From: Amanita rubescens
Taxonomy: Eukaryota; Basidiomycota; Agaricomycetes; Agaricales; Amanitaceae
Direction: 5' to 3'
DNA length: 64,000 nt
NCBI GenBank assembly: GCA_015039365.1
Contig: WION01000016.1
Span: forward strand, 1-64,000
Numbering within the stretch: the stretch's first letter is position 1; the number at the start of each line of letters is the position of its first letter. The notes below the pieces were generated by a model that searched no databases, was not told where the DNA came from, and saw only the letters and a program-made list of their open reading frames with translations. The position numbers and the translations under genes are program-made. This document shows positions 27,314-38,475 of the stretch, one piece after another.

Positions 27314-28151
27314 TTACCAGCCTACCTCTCCCCCATCATATTGCAAAATAGAAACGCCAGTCGTGCCACGCAACTTGATTAGTCTATATCGCTCTAGGTT
27401 ATACATTTCGTAAGATTCGGCAGCTAGCCTCATTGCCTTGATATGATGAGGTCGAGCATTCGCGGCAATAGCATGTCTGCGGCTTTGCCAAATGCACGTC
27501 GCAAGATTCATGCCAGTTACGTCATCCGGGGTGCCATACCAATAAAGAATCAACTAATGCAGATGAGCGATCATGATACATCGCGGATACATTGACAATA
27601 ACTTACTCCTCCGTTTCGTACGGCCTCTTCGTGAGCTTGTTTGTCTGCCTCGTAGAGGACTACGTATACTATTAAGTGAGCTATCGAAAAAGATGGAGGA
27701 AGGAGGTTGACTAACGCAAACTGTTACTGCCCGTTTTCCGTTTGCTGCGAAAAACGACACAATACCATTCACGTTCTTCGTCTTCAGGCAAACAAAGTTC
27801 GGACCAGTTAAATGCTTCTTCGTATGGAGTCTCTGCATACCCTGCGGTCGAGGGCCTAAATTTATGGAGTGCTTTGTGTAATGACAATGAAGCAGGATCA
27901 ATATCAGGTAAACGTGTATCAGTAACCAGGGGTTGGTGCGATGGGTCGACGGACAGTAGTTTAAAGGCTAGTGATTCGGGTAGAGAAGAAAGAAGAGGAG
28001 GGAGGTAGAGTATAGGAGCCGGGGGGCTTATTAAGTCGGAAGACGTGAAAACTGGAAGGAGGTGAGGGTCAGGTGTAACGGCGTCTGGTCCTGTCTTTGC
28101 GTTGGGGGAAGAGAGGTTAGAGAACCCAGTGCTAGCCAAAGTCGCGCTCAT
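27314..28151 (-). CDS. UPF0643 family protein
   Basis: This conserved fungal protein has no established function. It starts at ATG 28151 and uses three exons, with introns near 27605-27660 and 27553-27610, ending at 27314. The N-terminal half is Pro/Ser-rich (SPPAPILYLPPLLSSLPESL). The conserved part reads ETPYEEAFNW, EWYCVVFRSKRK, YEADKQAHEEAVRNGG, LILYWYGTPDDVTGMNLATC, WQSRRHAIAANARPHHIKAM and SYEMYNLERYRLIKLRGTTG. This chain of motifs defines the UPF0643 group, which includes fission-yeast PB2B2.08. The last residues (DGGEVGW) are less certain, because a GT lies just before the stop and another exon is possible. It is divergent from the complex I gene, with 305 bp between starts. Confidence 0.85.
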
Positions 28152-28456
28152 TTGGAAGCAATTGTAGGATGCCGATGTGTTGGTGCTGTATTTCTACCAT
28201 GCGAGAGTCCGATGACGAGCGGGAGACACGAGAATTGCGCCATCTTGCACGCATCTTCAGAATATTGAGAGCACAAAAATAGGACCGTCCGCGTCAGAAT
28301 TCGGCAAGTAGTCTGTCTACCATTGCGCCATAGAAACGCATGCAGATTCCGGATGCTACCAGGCCTATGGCAAGATTGAGTGAGTCGGAAGACTTCCGTT
28401 TATGGATACCGTGATACCGAGTTTGGCCGTGTTGAGTCTCTCGCATTTCCTTGCAA
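28152..28456. other. Divergent intergenic region between UPF0643 and complex I 21 kDa genes
   Basis: This stretch of 305 bases separates two divergently transcribed start codons and should hold both promoters. I see no repeat or RNA gene and no clear TATA box. Confidence 0.4.
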
Positions 28457-29152
28457 ATGGCGACAAAGAAGGCTGCAGATGCGACACTCTACCACCTCAG
28501 CCCAAAGGGCTTTTGGAAGAAATTTCGTCAGTCTCTCCCCGGTTTCCACAATGCTAAATGCTCAGTCGTCTACAGGCGATGCCTTTTCAGCCAACCCCGA
28601 CATCTCCTCTGGCTTGCCAATCGCAACACTCAATAGAAACCCACAGCCTGCCTCTCGGCCAGAAAAGTATTCCACTCCAGCCACTAAAGGTTTGTCAACG
28701 TGTGCTTCCCGATTTTCTTTGCCCAGACCATATCTGTTCAGCATCTGATCCTGCGCAAAACCCTTATTGGAAACGTGATGTTCGGCGTTCCTATCCTCAG
28801 TTGTCTGTGATAACGCAAGGCGAGCTTTCATCTCTGTTGGTCGAGCATTCGGGAATTCCTGCGTACGAGCCAGCCTCTTGAACTACATCGTTCTGCTTAT
28901 CTTATGAATTTTGTCAGTATGGGTGCTCCGGCCACGCAAGCGTCAGTGAGCGAAGGTTGCGTACCGTCTGCTCCAAAGTTAGCACTTGATTTGTCTCAAG
29001 CAATTGCTTCCATCACGGAGACGGCGAAGTTATACACAGAATCTAAGTTACCCCCGTCTTTGCCTACCCCTCACAAACGCTGGGTACCTCGCTTGTCCCA
29101 TCCTGCGCCGCATGAGCCTCATAGCTACTTCCCAATGTCATTGTACCAGTAG
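28457..29152 (+). CDS. NADH:ubiquinone oxidoreductase 21 kDa subunit (fungal complex I)
   Basis: This accessory subunit of mitochondrial complex I is made from four exons: 28457-28526, 28591-28689, 28742-28862 and 28918-29152 (525 nt, 174 residues). The start ATG 28457 gives MATKKAADATLYHLSPKGFW. The core reads NPDISSGLPIATLNRNPQPA, SRPEKYSTPATKASDPAQNP and YWKRDVRRSYPQLSVITQGE, which identifies the family's N-terminal domain. The C-terminal domain reads LDLSQAIASITETAKLYTES and ends HEPHSYFPMSLYQ. All exon phases agree. It is followed 56 bp later by the Cus2-like gene on the same strand. A second complex I subunit gene lies 8.2 kb downstream; this is probably coincidence, since fungal nuclear complex I genes are normally scattered. 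Confidence 0.93.
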
Positions 29153-29208
29153 TATGATGTATCCTACTAATAAGATATAGTGATCCAAATATATATAAAT
29201 TACGTGTT

Positions 29209-30696
29209 ATGTCAACTGCACCACGAACAGCAAGACCTGGTTCATCTGCGGAAGCACAAGCTGCTGCCTTTGCGGATGACCCGCGGTATGCTTCCCGTTT
29301 CACGAATTGTGCCTGCCTTACAATCCATCTTGCAGCATTTTTCTCTCGAAAATCACGAATACATGGCATTTCGAAGATGATGATGGCACTGAAATGGAGT
29401 TCAATGCTGACAAGGGCGCCTGGTTGCCAGCAGTGCGTGCCGTCTCAGCATACCGACCATGTCAGTTAATTTGGGTTACAGCTTGATGAAGATCTCGTTA
29501 AACTCCAGCAGGCAGCTTACTCAGTGGCTGGTGTAGATGAGGAGGTAGGTCTTTTACTATCAAGTTAAGCAGGACCTATTCCAATACTGTGCTGAACGCA
29601 GATTCCGGCAGCACCTGTACTCCGACGCGAGAATAAAAAACGCAAAGAATATGATTATCATGTTGCTGGACCATCATTTAAGAAAGGCAAAAGTGGCAAC
29701 AAGGAGCAATCGATGGGGGAGAAAAAATCGAAGAATACGGCGGTTTATGTGTCCGGCCTGCCTGCCGACACGAATCTGGAAGAACTAGTAGACCGCTTTT
29801 CAAAGTGTGGTGTAATAGAAGAAGATGACGAAGGCGATCCCAAAGTCAAGATGTATGCTGGCGACGACGGTTCATTCAGCGGAGAGGCTCTTGTAGTCTA
29901 TTTCAAGGAGGATTCAGTAACACTTGCCGTTAATCTCCTGGACGAGGCGGAGTTAAGGCTCGGTGATCTAAGCACAGTCATGAGTGTTCAAAGAGCCGAT
30001 TTCACCCATAAGCATGTTACAAGTGAAGGTGGCGAACATCGACGTACAGTAGACAAAAAAAATGTAAGCAAGCGCATCGGTAAAATGCAGAGGTGAGAAC
30101 ATACGACTACTCACCACAATGCGCTTCACTGAACCCCGTTCTAGAAAGTTACAAGACTGGGATGATACAGACGGATTCGGTCCTATGACCACTTCTGAGG
30201 GCAATGCATCTGTCGGCAAGACAAGTCGAGTGGTCGTCCTAAGACACATGTTCACACTGCAGGAACTAGAAGAGGACGCATCACTCCTCCTGGATCTTAA
30301 AGAAGAGGTTCGGGAAGAATGTTCCACGCTCGGAGAGGTTACCAATGTTGTTCTTTATGACGTCCGTCATTGAATCTCGCCTACCGCAATTATTACTAAC
30401 AAGTACTTTAGCAAGAGCCAGACGGTATCATAACAGTCAAATTCCGTGACCCTCTCAGTGCCCAGGCCTGCGTGCTAGTTCGTCCATCTTCCTTCATGTT
30501 TATTGTTAATAAACTGATGTACACGCAGAGAATGAATGGCAGATACTTCGCTGGTCAGCGTGTTGAAGCTTCTCTTTATTTCGGGAGACAAAGATTCAAA
30601 CGAAGCGGCGCAGAAGAGCCGGAATTAAACGGACAAGAGGCAGAGAAGCAGCGATTAGACGATTTCGCAAAATGGCTAATGTCTGAAGAGGATTAA
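29209..30696 (+). CDS. Cus2/Tat-SF1-like splicing factor with two RRM domains
   Basis: This U2 snRNP-associated factor probably helps U2 RNA folding and SF3 recruitment, by analogy with yeast Cus2 and human HTATSF1. It has about seven exons from ATG 29209 to TAA 30694-30696. The N-terminal part contains NTWHFEDDDGTEMEFN, typical of the family. The first RRM runs from NTAVYVSGLPADTNLEELVD to LVVYFKEDSVTLAVNLLDEA. After a basic linker (NVSKRIGKMQRKLQDWDD) the second RRM begins VVVLRHMFTLQELEEDASLL and continues YDQEPDGIITVKFRDPLSAQ and MNGRYFAGQRVEASLYFG. The second has the extended first helix seen in UHM-type RRMs of this family. The C-terminus is acidic. Introns near 29287, 29436, 29541, 30092, 30371 and 30477 all restore the frame. 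Confidence 0.9.
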
Positions 30697-30856
30697 ATTA
30701 ATGGTATATAGTAGTTATTGGTCGGACTATAAGTTTTGAATGAATAACTTGCTCGATAACTTTCAGAGTCTTAAGATTATATATTATGTGCAGCACTTCT
30801 CTACCAGCACGAAAAGAAAGGTTTCCGGTTTACAGTCTCTATGCGCTATAAATCTA

Positions 30857-33829
30857 TTAATAGGATTGTTTGCTTAACAGAATTTTGGTGCCTACCTCGA
30901 TGATAACATTCCGTTTCGATGCCTCTGCGGTGTTAATCCAATCCAGCCTTCTCCCGGGATCGTCATCAAGACTTTCAACGAGTTGGACATGACGTTCTGG
31001 AAGAGGCGTTGATCTTGATAAAGCCATGAGATCCTCTTCGGCAACAGAACTTGTTGGGGAAGGGACTTCGTCGACAGTCGCGAGTGGACTACTTAATGGA
31101 GAGTAAGGTGAAGCGATTGACCCTTGTCTTGATACTGGCTGTGCGGTTTGCAAATGGTGGATCATTGAAGATTCGGTGACATCGATTTCCTCAGTACGGT
31201 CAGTGCCTGGCCTTTGTAGACCAACTTCAACTGCATGTAAACGCTCCAAGTGCTCCAGCACAGTGACCCCCGTAGTTCCAGGGTGTACGCGTTCAAATTT
31301 CGCAGAGAAAGGAACTGGCCTCGGAATTCCGGAAGCATCCGTTGGCGTGCGCCGCATAGATGGTGGGAAATCACTGCTGGAATGACTGCGGGCACGTTTC
31401 GGCGCAGGAACGCTACTGATGGATGGACGGGGAGACAGTGGATGCCTTTCAAGGACTGTGTCGGCGACGTCCTCCAGAATTTCTATTTCGTCATCCCAAA
31501 CTAGTAACTTTTGTCTTCGCGTCAACTCCAACGGACCTTCGTTTGTTGAGTGCACTCCTCATGTAAAAGCATGCTAAAAATTACCCACCCTCATCCTGCG
31601 CGGTGAATATAATGAATCCTGTTAGTGTACAGAAAGGTGACTGGCGGGACACTCCACCTTATGCTTCAAAGACTGCACGATGTTGTAAGCCTGACCTATT
31701 TGTTTACACAGTCAATATAACCCAAGCCTAAACTAATATGTACCTTTGATGACAGCGAGCTGTTTCTGCCAAAAATTGAGTTCAGATAGCTGACAGTGGA
31801 AAGGGAAACTACCTGGAACATTTTCGGATGAAAGTCGGGATCGATGGCGAATAACTTCTCGAGCTGATAGGATGTTTCCTCCCACCAGGTCTTAGAGGTG
31901 AGGTAGGGCAAGAAATGATTACGCGTCTTCTCACTAAAGGGCCGTCCAATAAGGCTGACTGGCAGGTACAGCCAGCCATACGTGTATGAACGCCAACCTT
32001 GGGGATGCTCGTGGGGAAATGATAAAGAATTGTCAATAGCAGCGATGTGAATGTGAGGTCGCTTTCTATAGTCATCCTGAACCTGCGGAGCAGGCAATTG
32101 AGAAGTGGATGCACCAGTATTACGAGCATTTGTCATCAAAGCGGTTTCGGACTTCTTCAGTTCGCTCATGATGGGCATTTGGAGTTGCACAGAATGTGAA
32201 GGCGCTACGTCTACAAGTGTCTTCTCGTGATCGCCTTCACAATACTTGATCATATAATTGTCCGCTCCTCGGTCAGTATTGAGCATGAGGTAGTCTAGAA
32301 GTAATGTATGTGCTGAGATGCTGGGAATCTGGCACCTAAACATACCCAAGATCACAAGCCTACTTAAGTTAGAGCCTGATCTCGGATTAAGCAAAATACT
32401 TACTTTTCTAACTCTTCCCGAAAGTTCTGTTGCAAAGATAAACTCCAGTAGAATGGCCTTTCGGAGTCATCTTCAACCAGGCTAAACAATTGACGCTCTT
32501 CTTCATAATCCACGTCATCGTACAAATCCTCGACATCGCCAGTCCGTCCACAAATTATGGACAAAGTGTTGAGGAACCTCTTTGAAAAAGTTCCTTGCCT
32601 ATGGGTAGAATCATCAAATGTATCAGAAATTGAACGGCCAGGCCAAGGATGCTTGCGCAGGAACTCGGATGCATCTGACGAGATGAGAAATTGATGATGA
32701 GAGCTCAAAAGACAATGCACCTTGGTATCCATGCAAAAAGCATTGCATACTTCCAATTTTATCCGGCAATGGTTTCCCTTTCTTGGCTGCACTCCTGTCT
32801 AACCAGTCATAGAAGAACGTCTGCAACCGATAAGCTATACGTCACAGACGATGAGCGACACTCACTGGGCTGGATAGAGATACCAATTGAGTTGGTGGGA
32901 CAATGTGTAGATTAAGTCGGTCATCCAATAGAGAAGCCGCAGCCTCAGATATATAACTTGTGGCGAGTCATATAAGTTCAAGTAAATTCCAAAAGCCGTC
33001 ACAAACCTGAGGTTGGGTATCAAGCAGGTTCTGCCAAATGGAATAATCCAACGAAATTGTCGATGTAACCACTTCGTAGTCTAGTTTGTCGTTAAAATAA
33101 TGACATGACTGCAGCGCTTCAGAGTATAAAACCTTTGGATTAAGTCTCCCATATGGCTCTTCATCTTTAGGTTTAAAAACGCTGCCTTGAATCAGAGAAG
33201 ATAAAATAAGCGAGACGGAAAACCCACGCGACAGTATGAATCCGACCCGCCTCATTTCTAGCGCGGACAAAATAGGATCCTGATGACCCCTTTGCAATCA
33301 TCCTTGGGTGGATCCCATTACATATTGCGTTTCTGACAGATTGCACCACGCTTACGAATAGATGAACATGCAGCGATACATACAGGAATGGTAGCTTACC
33401 TGTCAAAATCGGTTTGTGTCATTGGCAACCTGTGATCCAGGGTTTGAGCCTAAACAGCAGTAACTAACATGAACTCAGTCATTGATTTGGACACTCACCG
33501 GACCCTCGAGTACAAAAGGCGGCACGAAAGTAGGCTCGAAGACGCTGCGCCATATCTGCTTTCTCGTGTGCTCTGAGACCTTCTTCTTTCTTTTCATTTT
33601 CTGTGCAATTGATTCTGTCCATCTGACCGGCTCGCATGAACACGAGTGAAGAAGGAACAAGGAGTTGAGATGCCCACCGTTTAAACGCGCTATCTAGTTT
33701 CTTGAGGTCAATCCTGTCGGGTCGAACCAACCGCTTTTTGTCTCTTTGACTTGTAGACGTTTGGCGTTCAGTAATGTCGTCTTCGTGCACAGACTGAGGA
33801 AGTTGCTGGTACCCCGCAGAACTGGACAT
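30857..33829 (-). CDS. Phosphatidylinositol 4-kinase type II (Lsb6/PI4K2-like)
   Basis: The enzyme makes PI4P on Golgi, endosomal or vacuolar membranes. It starts at ATG 33829 and stops at 30857. The N-terminus is polar (MSSSAGYQQLPQSVHEDD). The ATP-binding region reads KGSSGSYFVRARNEAGRIHT, followed by VFKPKDEEPYGRLNPK. Later blocks are HPWPGRSISDTFDD, HTLLLDYLMLNTDRGADNYM, HIAAIDNSLSFPHEHPQGWR, YGWLYLPVSLIGRPFSEKTR and LFAIDPDFHPKMFQ. The NTDRGADN catalytic segment and the IAAIDNSL metal-binding segment are intact. The C-terminal ~230 residues are Ser/Pro-rich after ELTRRQKLLVWDDEIEILED. The gene spans at least eight introns. Its start codon is only 52 bp from that of the divergent DNA glycosylase gene, so the promoters must overlap. 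Confidence 0.9.
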
Positions 33830-33881
33830 CAGACGCGGGAGACTCGAGGTGACCGTGGCTGTGCTCCGCTATCACAACTGA
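33830..33881. promoter_or_regulatory. Compact bidirectional promoter/leader region
   Basis: Only 52 bases separate the start codons of the PI 4-kinase (leftward) and the DNA glycosylase (rightward). At least part of each promoter must therefore lie inside the other gene or be shared. No TATA box is seen. Confidence 0.5.
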
Positions 33882-35469
33882 ATGCCTCTCACTCGATCGG
33901 CTTCGCGCGCTGCAGCAGTCCACGATGGAATGAGCACTTCCAAAGCAATTAAATCTACCAAGCGCACAGCCGAAGAATCCGGTTCTAACTCTTCTAAGAA
34001 GTTGCGTTTTCAAAAGACATCTACAGAGGACAAAAACACAAGCGTTGCCATCTCGTCAGGGCAACAGTTTCTGCCCGCTGCATTGAAGTTTTCCTTTGAA
34101 GAAGGAAAAAAGCATCTAATAACTGTGGATGGCCGATTCGAAAACCTATTTAAAAGGATACCATGCAAGCCTTTTGAACAATTAGAGACAGTTCATCCCT
34201 TCCGGTATGAGCATGCATGCGTCATAAATGATGGATAACCTATGGAAATGAAGGGCACTAACTACTTCCATACTGTACAAAACTCTGGTATCGTTCCCAA
34301 AATGAAGCTGATCACGTTGTAGGGGTCAACAAATTTCGTGGATGGCAGCACGTTCCATAAATCACCGTTTCAGAAGGTTGTTTGATCCGTCACTGCCTGA
34401 GCAGCCAACTGAGTGTGTCATATTCCCATATTTATACTTATCCATTATGACTACCTTCCGCTAGTGATGCCAGATCGCCTTTGTCCTTCTTTCCTGGCCC
34501 AGAACAAGTTGCTTGTGCAAGCATAGAGGCACTAAGAACTGCTGGCTTAAGTGCACGCAAGGCAGAGTATGGTTAGTGCGAGGAGCATGCAACATGAAAT
34601 TGAATTGAGCGTGCATTGGACTGTAGTGAAAGATCTGGCATCCAGATTTGTCGATGGCAGGCTTTCCGTTCTGAAACTGGCAGATGCTTCTGATGAAGAT
34701 TTGGCACGGATGTTGCTAGAAGTTAGGGGCATTGGCAAGGTGCACCTTTTCGTACTGTTTATCATGTCAAAACTGAACGGAAATGCTACAGTGGACAGGT
34801 AAGATGAGCCCTTTGGTTCGGAACAATTGCTTATTACAGCAATCAGTTGACATGTTTTCAATCTTTTCCATGCGGCGTCCCGATATTCTTCCCGTAGGTA
34901 TGTATATGACGTGTATCTGGCTGTTCTCCTTTGACAATTTTTTCCACAGGGGATCTAGGAGTACAGCGAGGATTGCTGAGGTGGTGTCTATTACAACATT
35001 CCTCCGATCACTCTCTCGGGATCCTTCCCGAAAAGAACGATGTCTCTTCTAATCATACGGGCGAAGATGCAGAAAACAGCAATGTGGAGCCGATCCTTGT
35101 TTCTCGCAATGCCAACCCAGAAGCTCCAAGTGGTATTCCTCCTCCCTTGACGCCGTCTACTAAATGTAGTCTTAAACAAACCGACCAACCGCAGCTACTT
35201 CCATCAGGGCTAAGTGTGTCTATTTTGAAGAGTCGGTTGAAGGGTAAAAAGGTCAAGTAAGTAAAAATTATTGTTTTTGCATTGATAAGTAATTTGGATT
35301 CGACAGAGGCGCGTTCCTAACGCCTCAAGAAATGGAGGAATTAACGAAGGACTGGAAGCCGTACAGAAGTCTAGGTAGAGTCAATTCATGGAGCTGCGAT
35401 ACGAAGACTGATAGGGTGCGCACAGGAGTTTATTACATGTGGACCCTTTCAGAAGGAAATGACGATTAG
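33882..35469 (+). CDS. DNA-3-methyladenine glycosylase II (AlkA/Mag1-like, HhH-GPD)
   Basis: This base-excision repair enzyme removes alkylated purines. Exon 1 is 33882-34204. A 21-nt exon, 34254-34274, encodes ALTTSIL, and the next exon starts at 34323 with GQQISWMAARSINHRF. The helix-hairpin-helix reads VRGIGKWTVDMFSIFSMRRP, where a 7-nt exon (34792-34798) supplies WT and one base of the next codon. The catalytic aspartate is the D in PVGDLGVQRG, formed across another intron. The N-terminus is basic (KRTAEES...KKLRF), suggesting a nuclear signal. About 80 low-complexity residues lie between the HhH core and the C-terminal LTPQEMEELTKDWKPYRSLG ... YYMWTLSEGNDD; TAG is at 35467-35469. The gene is divergent from the PI 4-kinase. 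Confidence 0.9.
34792..34798 (+). other. 7-nt micro-exon in the DNA glycosylase gene
   Basis: The seven bases lie between AG and GT and supply Trp, Thr and the first base of Val in the conserved helix-hairpin-helix block. The flanking introns are 52 nt (34740-34791) and 48 nt (34799-34846). Skipping it would break the frame at the DNA-binding hairpin. Confidence 0.75.
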
Positions 35470-35661
35470 GTTATACCACGTGAATACCAGATAGGGAAAT
35501 TCGATGACCAATTTGAGCGAGCAGCGATTTGAGATCACATTCAGGCGCTCCTCTCTCATTCATGCTCTTGATCTCCTTCAGCGTTTCGGCGTTGGATGAT
35601 ATACATCCTTAGTACTCTTTATCATCGTCATCTCTAATTTATTATATTCGGTCTGAGCTGT

Positions 35662-37204
35662 ATGCCTCCCACCTTTATAGATTCGCCCGCCAACAGCGCC
35701 ACCATCCCTCTCTCGGACACCATCTTTAACCGCCACGTCGGAAAGACGCACATTTCACAATATGGCCAGTACAACCATAGTCAGGCCGTCGCGAACCCTT
35801 CGGATGATAGATCACCTGTATGCACTATCATTCCAGACGAGAAAAAGGAGCTTGCATTGCAGAGCGAACAGGAAATCAACATTTTTTATTATGATACACC
35901 ACAAATCGAGCACCACCCGTCATTTCGTGCAATTCCGAATGAAGCATTTGTCTCGCCCATTAATGTCACCTCAATTCCCTTCACCACTTACAATCTCGAC
36001 GCTCAATCGTATTCCTCCCAATTCCCCGCGGGCCACACGCTGAATCCCCATTTCATCCAACTATATCAATTGCTGGATGAGCTTGGATCAGGCAGCTATG
36101 GCTTTGTCATGACTGCATGCCATCGAGGGGTGGACCACGAAGTTGCAGTCAAATTCATTACCAAGACGAATATACCAGATCACGCATGGGTGGAGGATGA
36201 AGATGTGGGCCGCTTGCCAATGGAAGTGGTCCTGCTTTGTTCAGTCGATCATGTAAATATCGTCAAATGCATCGACTTTTTTGAAGACGGACTATATTTT
36301 TACTTGGTGGGTAGGATGAACGAATGAAGCATATATACCATGCTGACAGTTAGAGATATGCAGGTACAGGAATTGCATGGGTCTCCTTGGCGCCATGACG
36401 ATCATATTGATCCCATTTCAAGAAAATCTCCAACTTCACGCACACCCTCTCTTTCGCCTTCGACCTCGGAGGATTCACTGGCGACCTCGGATACATTTGA
36501 TCTTCATCCTTTCGATGCACAAAACCCACGAAGGAAAGTATTCACGATACAAAGTGAAAATTCAGATTCATCCCCTGAAGCGAATTACCTGTCTGCAAGT
36601 CCTGTGGCTCGTCCCGGTGTTCATCGTCGTCCATCCTACGATTTATTTGAGTGTATCGAACAATCCGAATTCAAACGTCTAACTGTGGATCAAGCTCGAT
36701 ACATCTTCTCCCAAGTTGTCGAGGCAGTCCACTACCTCGACAGCCGAGGTATTAGCCATCGGGACATCAAGGATGAAAACCTCGTCGTAGACAAAAATAT
36801 GAAGGTAAGATGACAGAAGATGGCTTTGAAGATGGCACTCATTCTCCCAGGTTAAGATTATAGATTTTGGCAGCGCCGTCATAGCCGACCCTGACCTCCC
36901 TCGTCCGTTCTACAAACGATTCTATGGCACAACCGCCTACGCTGCCCCTGAAATATTGCTTGAGAAAAGTTATCAGGCGCCACCCGCAGAAGTTTGGACG
37001 CTAGGCATACTCCTTTCCTATTTATTGACTGGCGCACATCCATTCCCTACGGTTGAAGACGCTACAAAAGGAAAGTTCTCTCTCAATGCCACTGAGGAAC
37101 TGCCTGAAAGTGCTATAAGCCTTATGCAGAGGTGCTTAGACCCGAATCCTCGGACAAGGGCAACGATAAGGGAAATAAAAGATCACGATTGGCTTTTAGT
37201 ATAG
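35662..37204 (+). CDS. PAS-kinase-like (Psk/Ppk6) Ser/Thr protein kinase without visible PAS domain
   Basis: Residues ~1-135 are polar with no recognised domain. The kinase domain starts YQLLDELGSGSYGFVM; the lysine is in EVAVKFI, and the acidic partner is probably in LPMEVVLL. A roughly 75-residue Ser/Pro-rich insert (ISRKSPTSRTPSLSPSTSED onward) interrupts the domain after YLVQELHGSPW in the hinge. The C-lobe has HRDIKDEN, IIDFGSAV, YGTTAYAAPEI and EVWTLGILLSYLLTGAHPFP. The DLFECIE segment and the overall pattern resemble the CAMK-group PAS kinases and fission-yeast Ppk6. PAS kinases couple nutrient state to glycogen and translation control; here that role is inference. Exons join near 36305/36362 and 36804/36853, and the stop is at 37202-37204. 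Confidence 0.8.
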
Positions 37205-37363
37205 TCTGCTTCCTACTTCAAATTGTTCCATGAGTAGATTTGTAGCAAGTGTTTCTTTGAAAGTTGACAACGTTGAAACCTTCGCTGCAACAAATAAGTA
37301 CAAATCATAAATCCCGTAAACGCCCCTGGCAAGTTGGGAACAATAGGTGTGCTATACTACTCC

Positions 37364-38320
37364 ATGGCAGCTACAGTAAGATCTGCGGGTGAGGCTGCAT
37401 CTCCCAACCGTTTGTCACTTATGTTGTTCTAATTTTTCAATAGCGAGGCCTTTAGTTGCTCGCCAGTTTAGAGCTACATTTCGTCATTTTCATGCATCAA
37501 GTCGGCTGGCGCAAAGTGCAGTGAATCAACAAATAGATGAACCAGTTACTTCGATTGCTCAACGCGAATCGAACCAGTATAGTCTTGAACACCCGAGAAA
37601 CAAGGCCGGTATGTTCTAACACTGGCTTTTTAAGTCCCTATGTCAATATAGCTAGAATACGTGCTCTCCACGATGGACAAAGTAGCGAACTGGGCAAAGC
37701 AAGGTTCAATGTGGCCCATGACTTTCGGTGAGCCGAACGGCCTATGTGATGATAGGTGATTCACATGACCCGATATTCTGGAAGGGCTCGCATGTTGCGC
37801 TGTAGAGATGATGCACATGGCGGCGTCCCGGTACGATCAAGACCGCCTGGGCGTCGTGTTCCGTGCAAGTCCTCGGCAGAGTGACATAATGATCGTGGCT
37901 GGGACCTTGACTAATAAAATGGCACCGGCACTGAGAAAAGTGTATGATCAGATGCCTGAGCCTCGTACGTTAACGAATGCAAGTTTGGGCTTACATGTTA
38001 ACGACATTACAGGCTGGGTAATCTCTATGGGTTCGTGTGCGAATGGAGGGGGTTATTATCATTACTCGTATTCTGTGGTGCGGGGTTGCGACAGTGAGTC
38101 GTATTGTAATAGTTGTTACCCCTCGGCTTATTCGGTACAGGAATCGTCCCCGTTGATATATACGTGCCCGGCTGCCCTCCGACTGCAGAAGCATTGTTAT
38201 ATGGAATGTTACAGTTACAACGTAAAATGCGGAGGGCACGGAAAGGAGTACTATGGTAAGGTCACGGATTTTCATTGTTGTGCATGCCAGCTCATGATTG
38301 GCACAAGGTACCGCAAATGA
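37364..38320 (+). CDS. NADH dehydrogenase iron-sulfur protein 7 (PSST/NDUFS7/NUO-19.3)
   Basis: This core complex I subunit carries the N2 [4Fe-4S] cluster next to the quinone site. The start ATG 37364 opens a typical mitochondrial presequence ([20 protein letters not shown]). The mature part reads [80 protein letters not shown] and [20 protein letters not shown], then [20 protein letters not shown]. The cluster cysteines are visible in LACC, GSC and PGCPP. Six introns are needed. The last intron, 38256-38307, leaves a 13-nt final exon (38308-38320) that changes a premature TAA reading into the conserved ending VLWYRK. An internal acceptor near 37655 must be CTAG rather than ATAG to keep the frame. 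Confidence 0.95.
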
Positions 38321-38475
38321 GGCGAGTATAAGTAGAAACTGTAGATGCGTAGCTAGTAATATGATATTCGCTTTGCTGTGCACAACATCAATAATCAAGG
38401 AGACCTTCAAACAATGTGCTACCCTTACTCCTAGCTTGTCTATTCCTCCACCAAACACCATTTATTTCACTTCCT

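Noticed and set aside
28457..38320. A complex I gene cluster (21 kDa subunit and NDUFS7 within 10 kb)
   Set aside because: Only two subunit genes are seen, separated by five unrelated genes. Nuclear complex I genes are not usually clustered in fungi, so chance is the simplest reading.
38416..38475. Upstream hydrophobic extension of the disordered protein (LPLLLACLFL) as a signal peptide
   Set aside because: No ATG opens this frame upstream of 38476, and the stretch is a normal leader or intron-like sequence.
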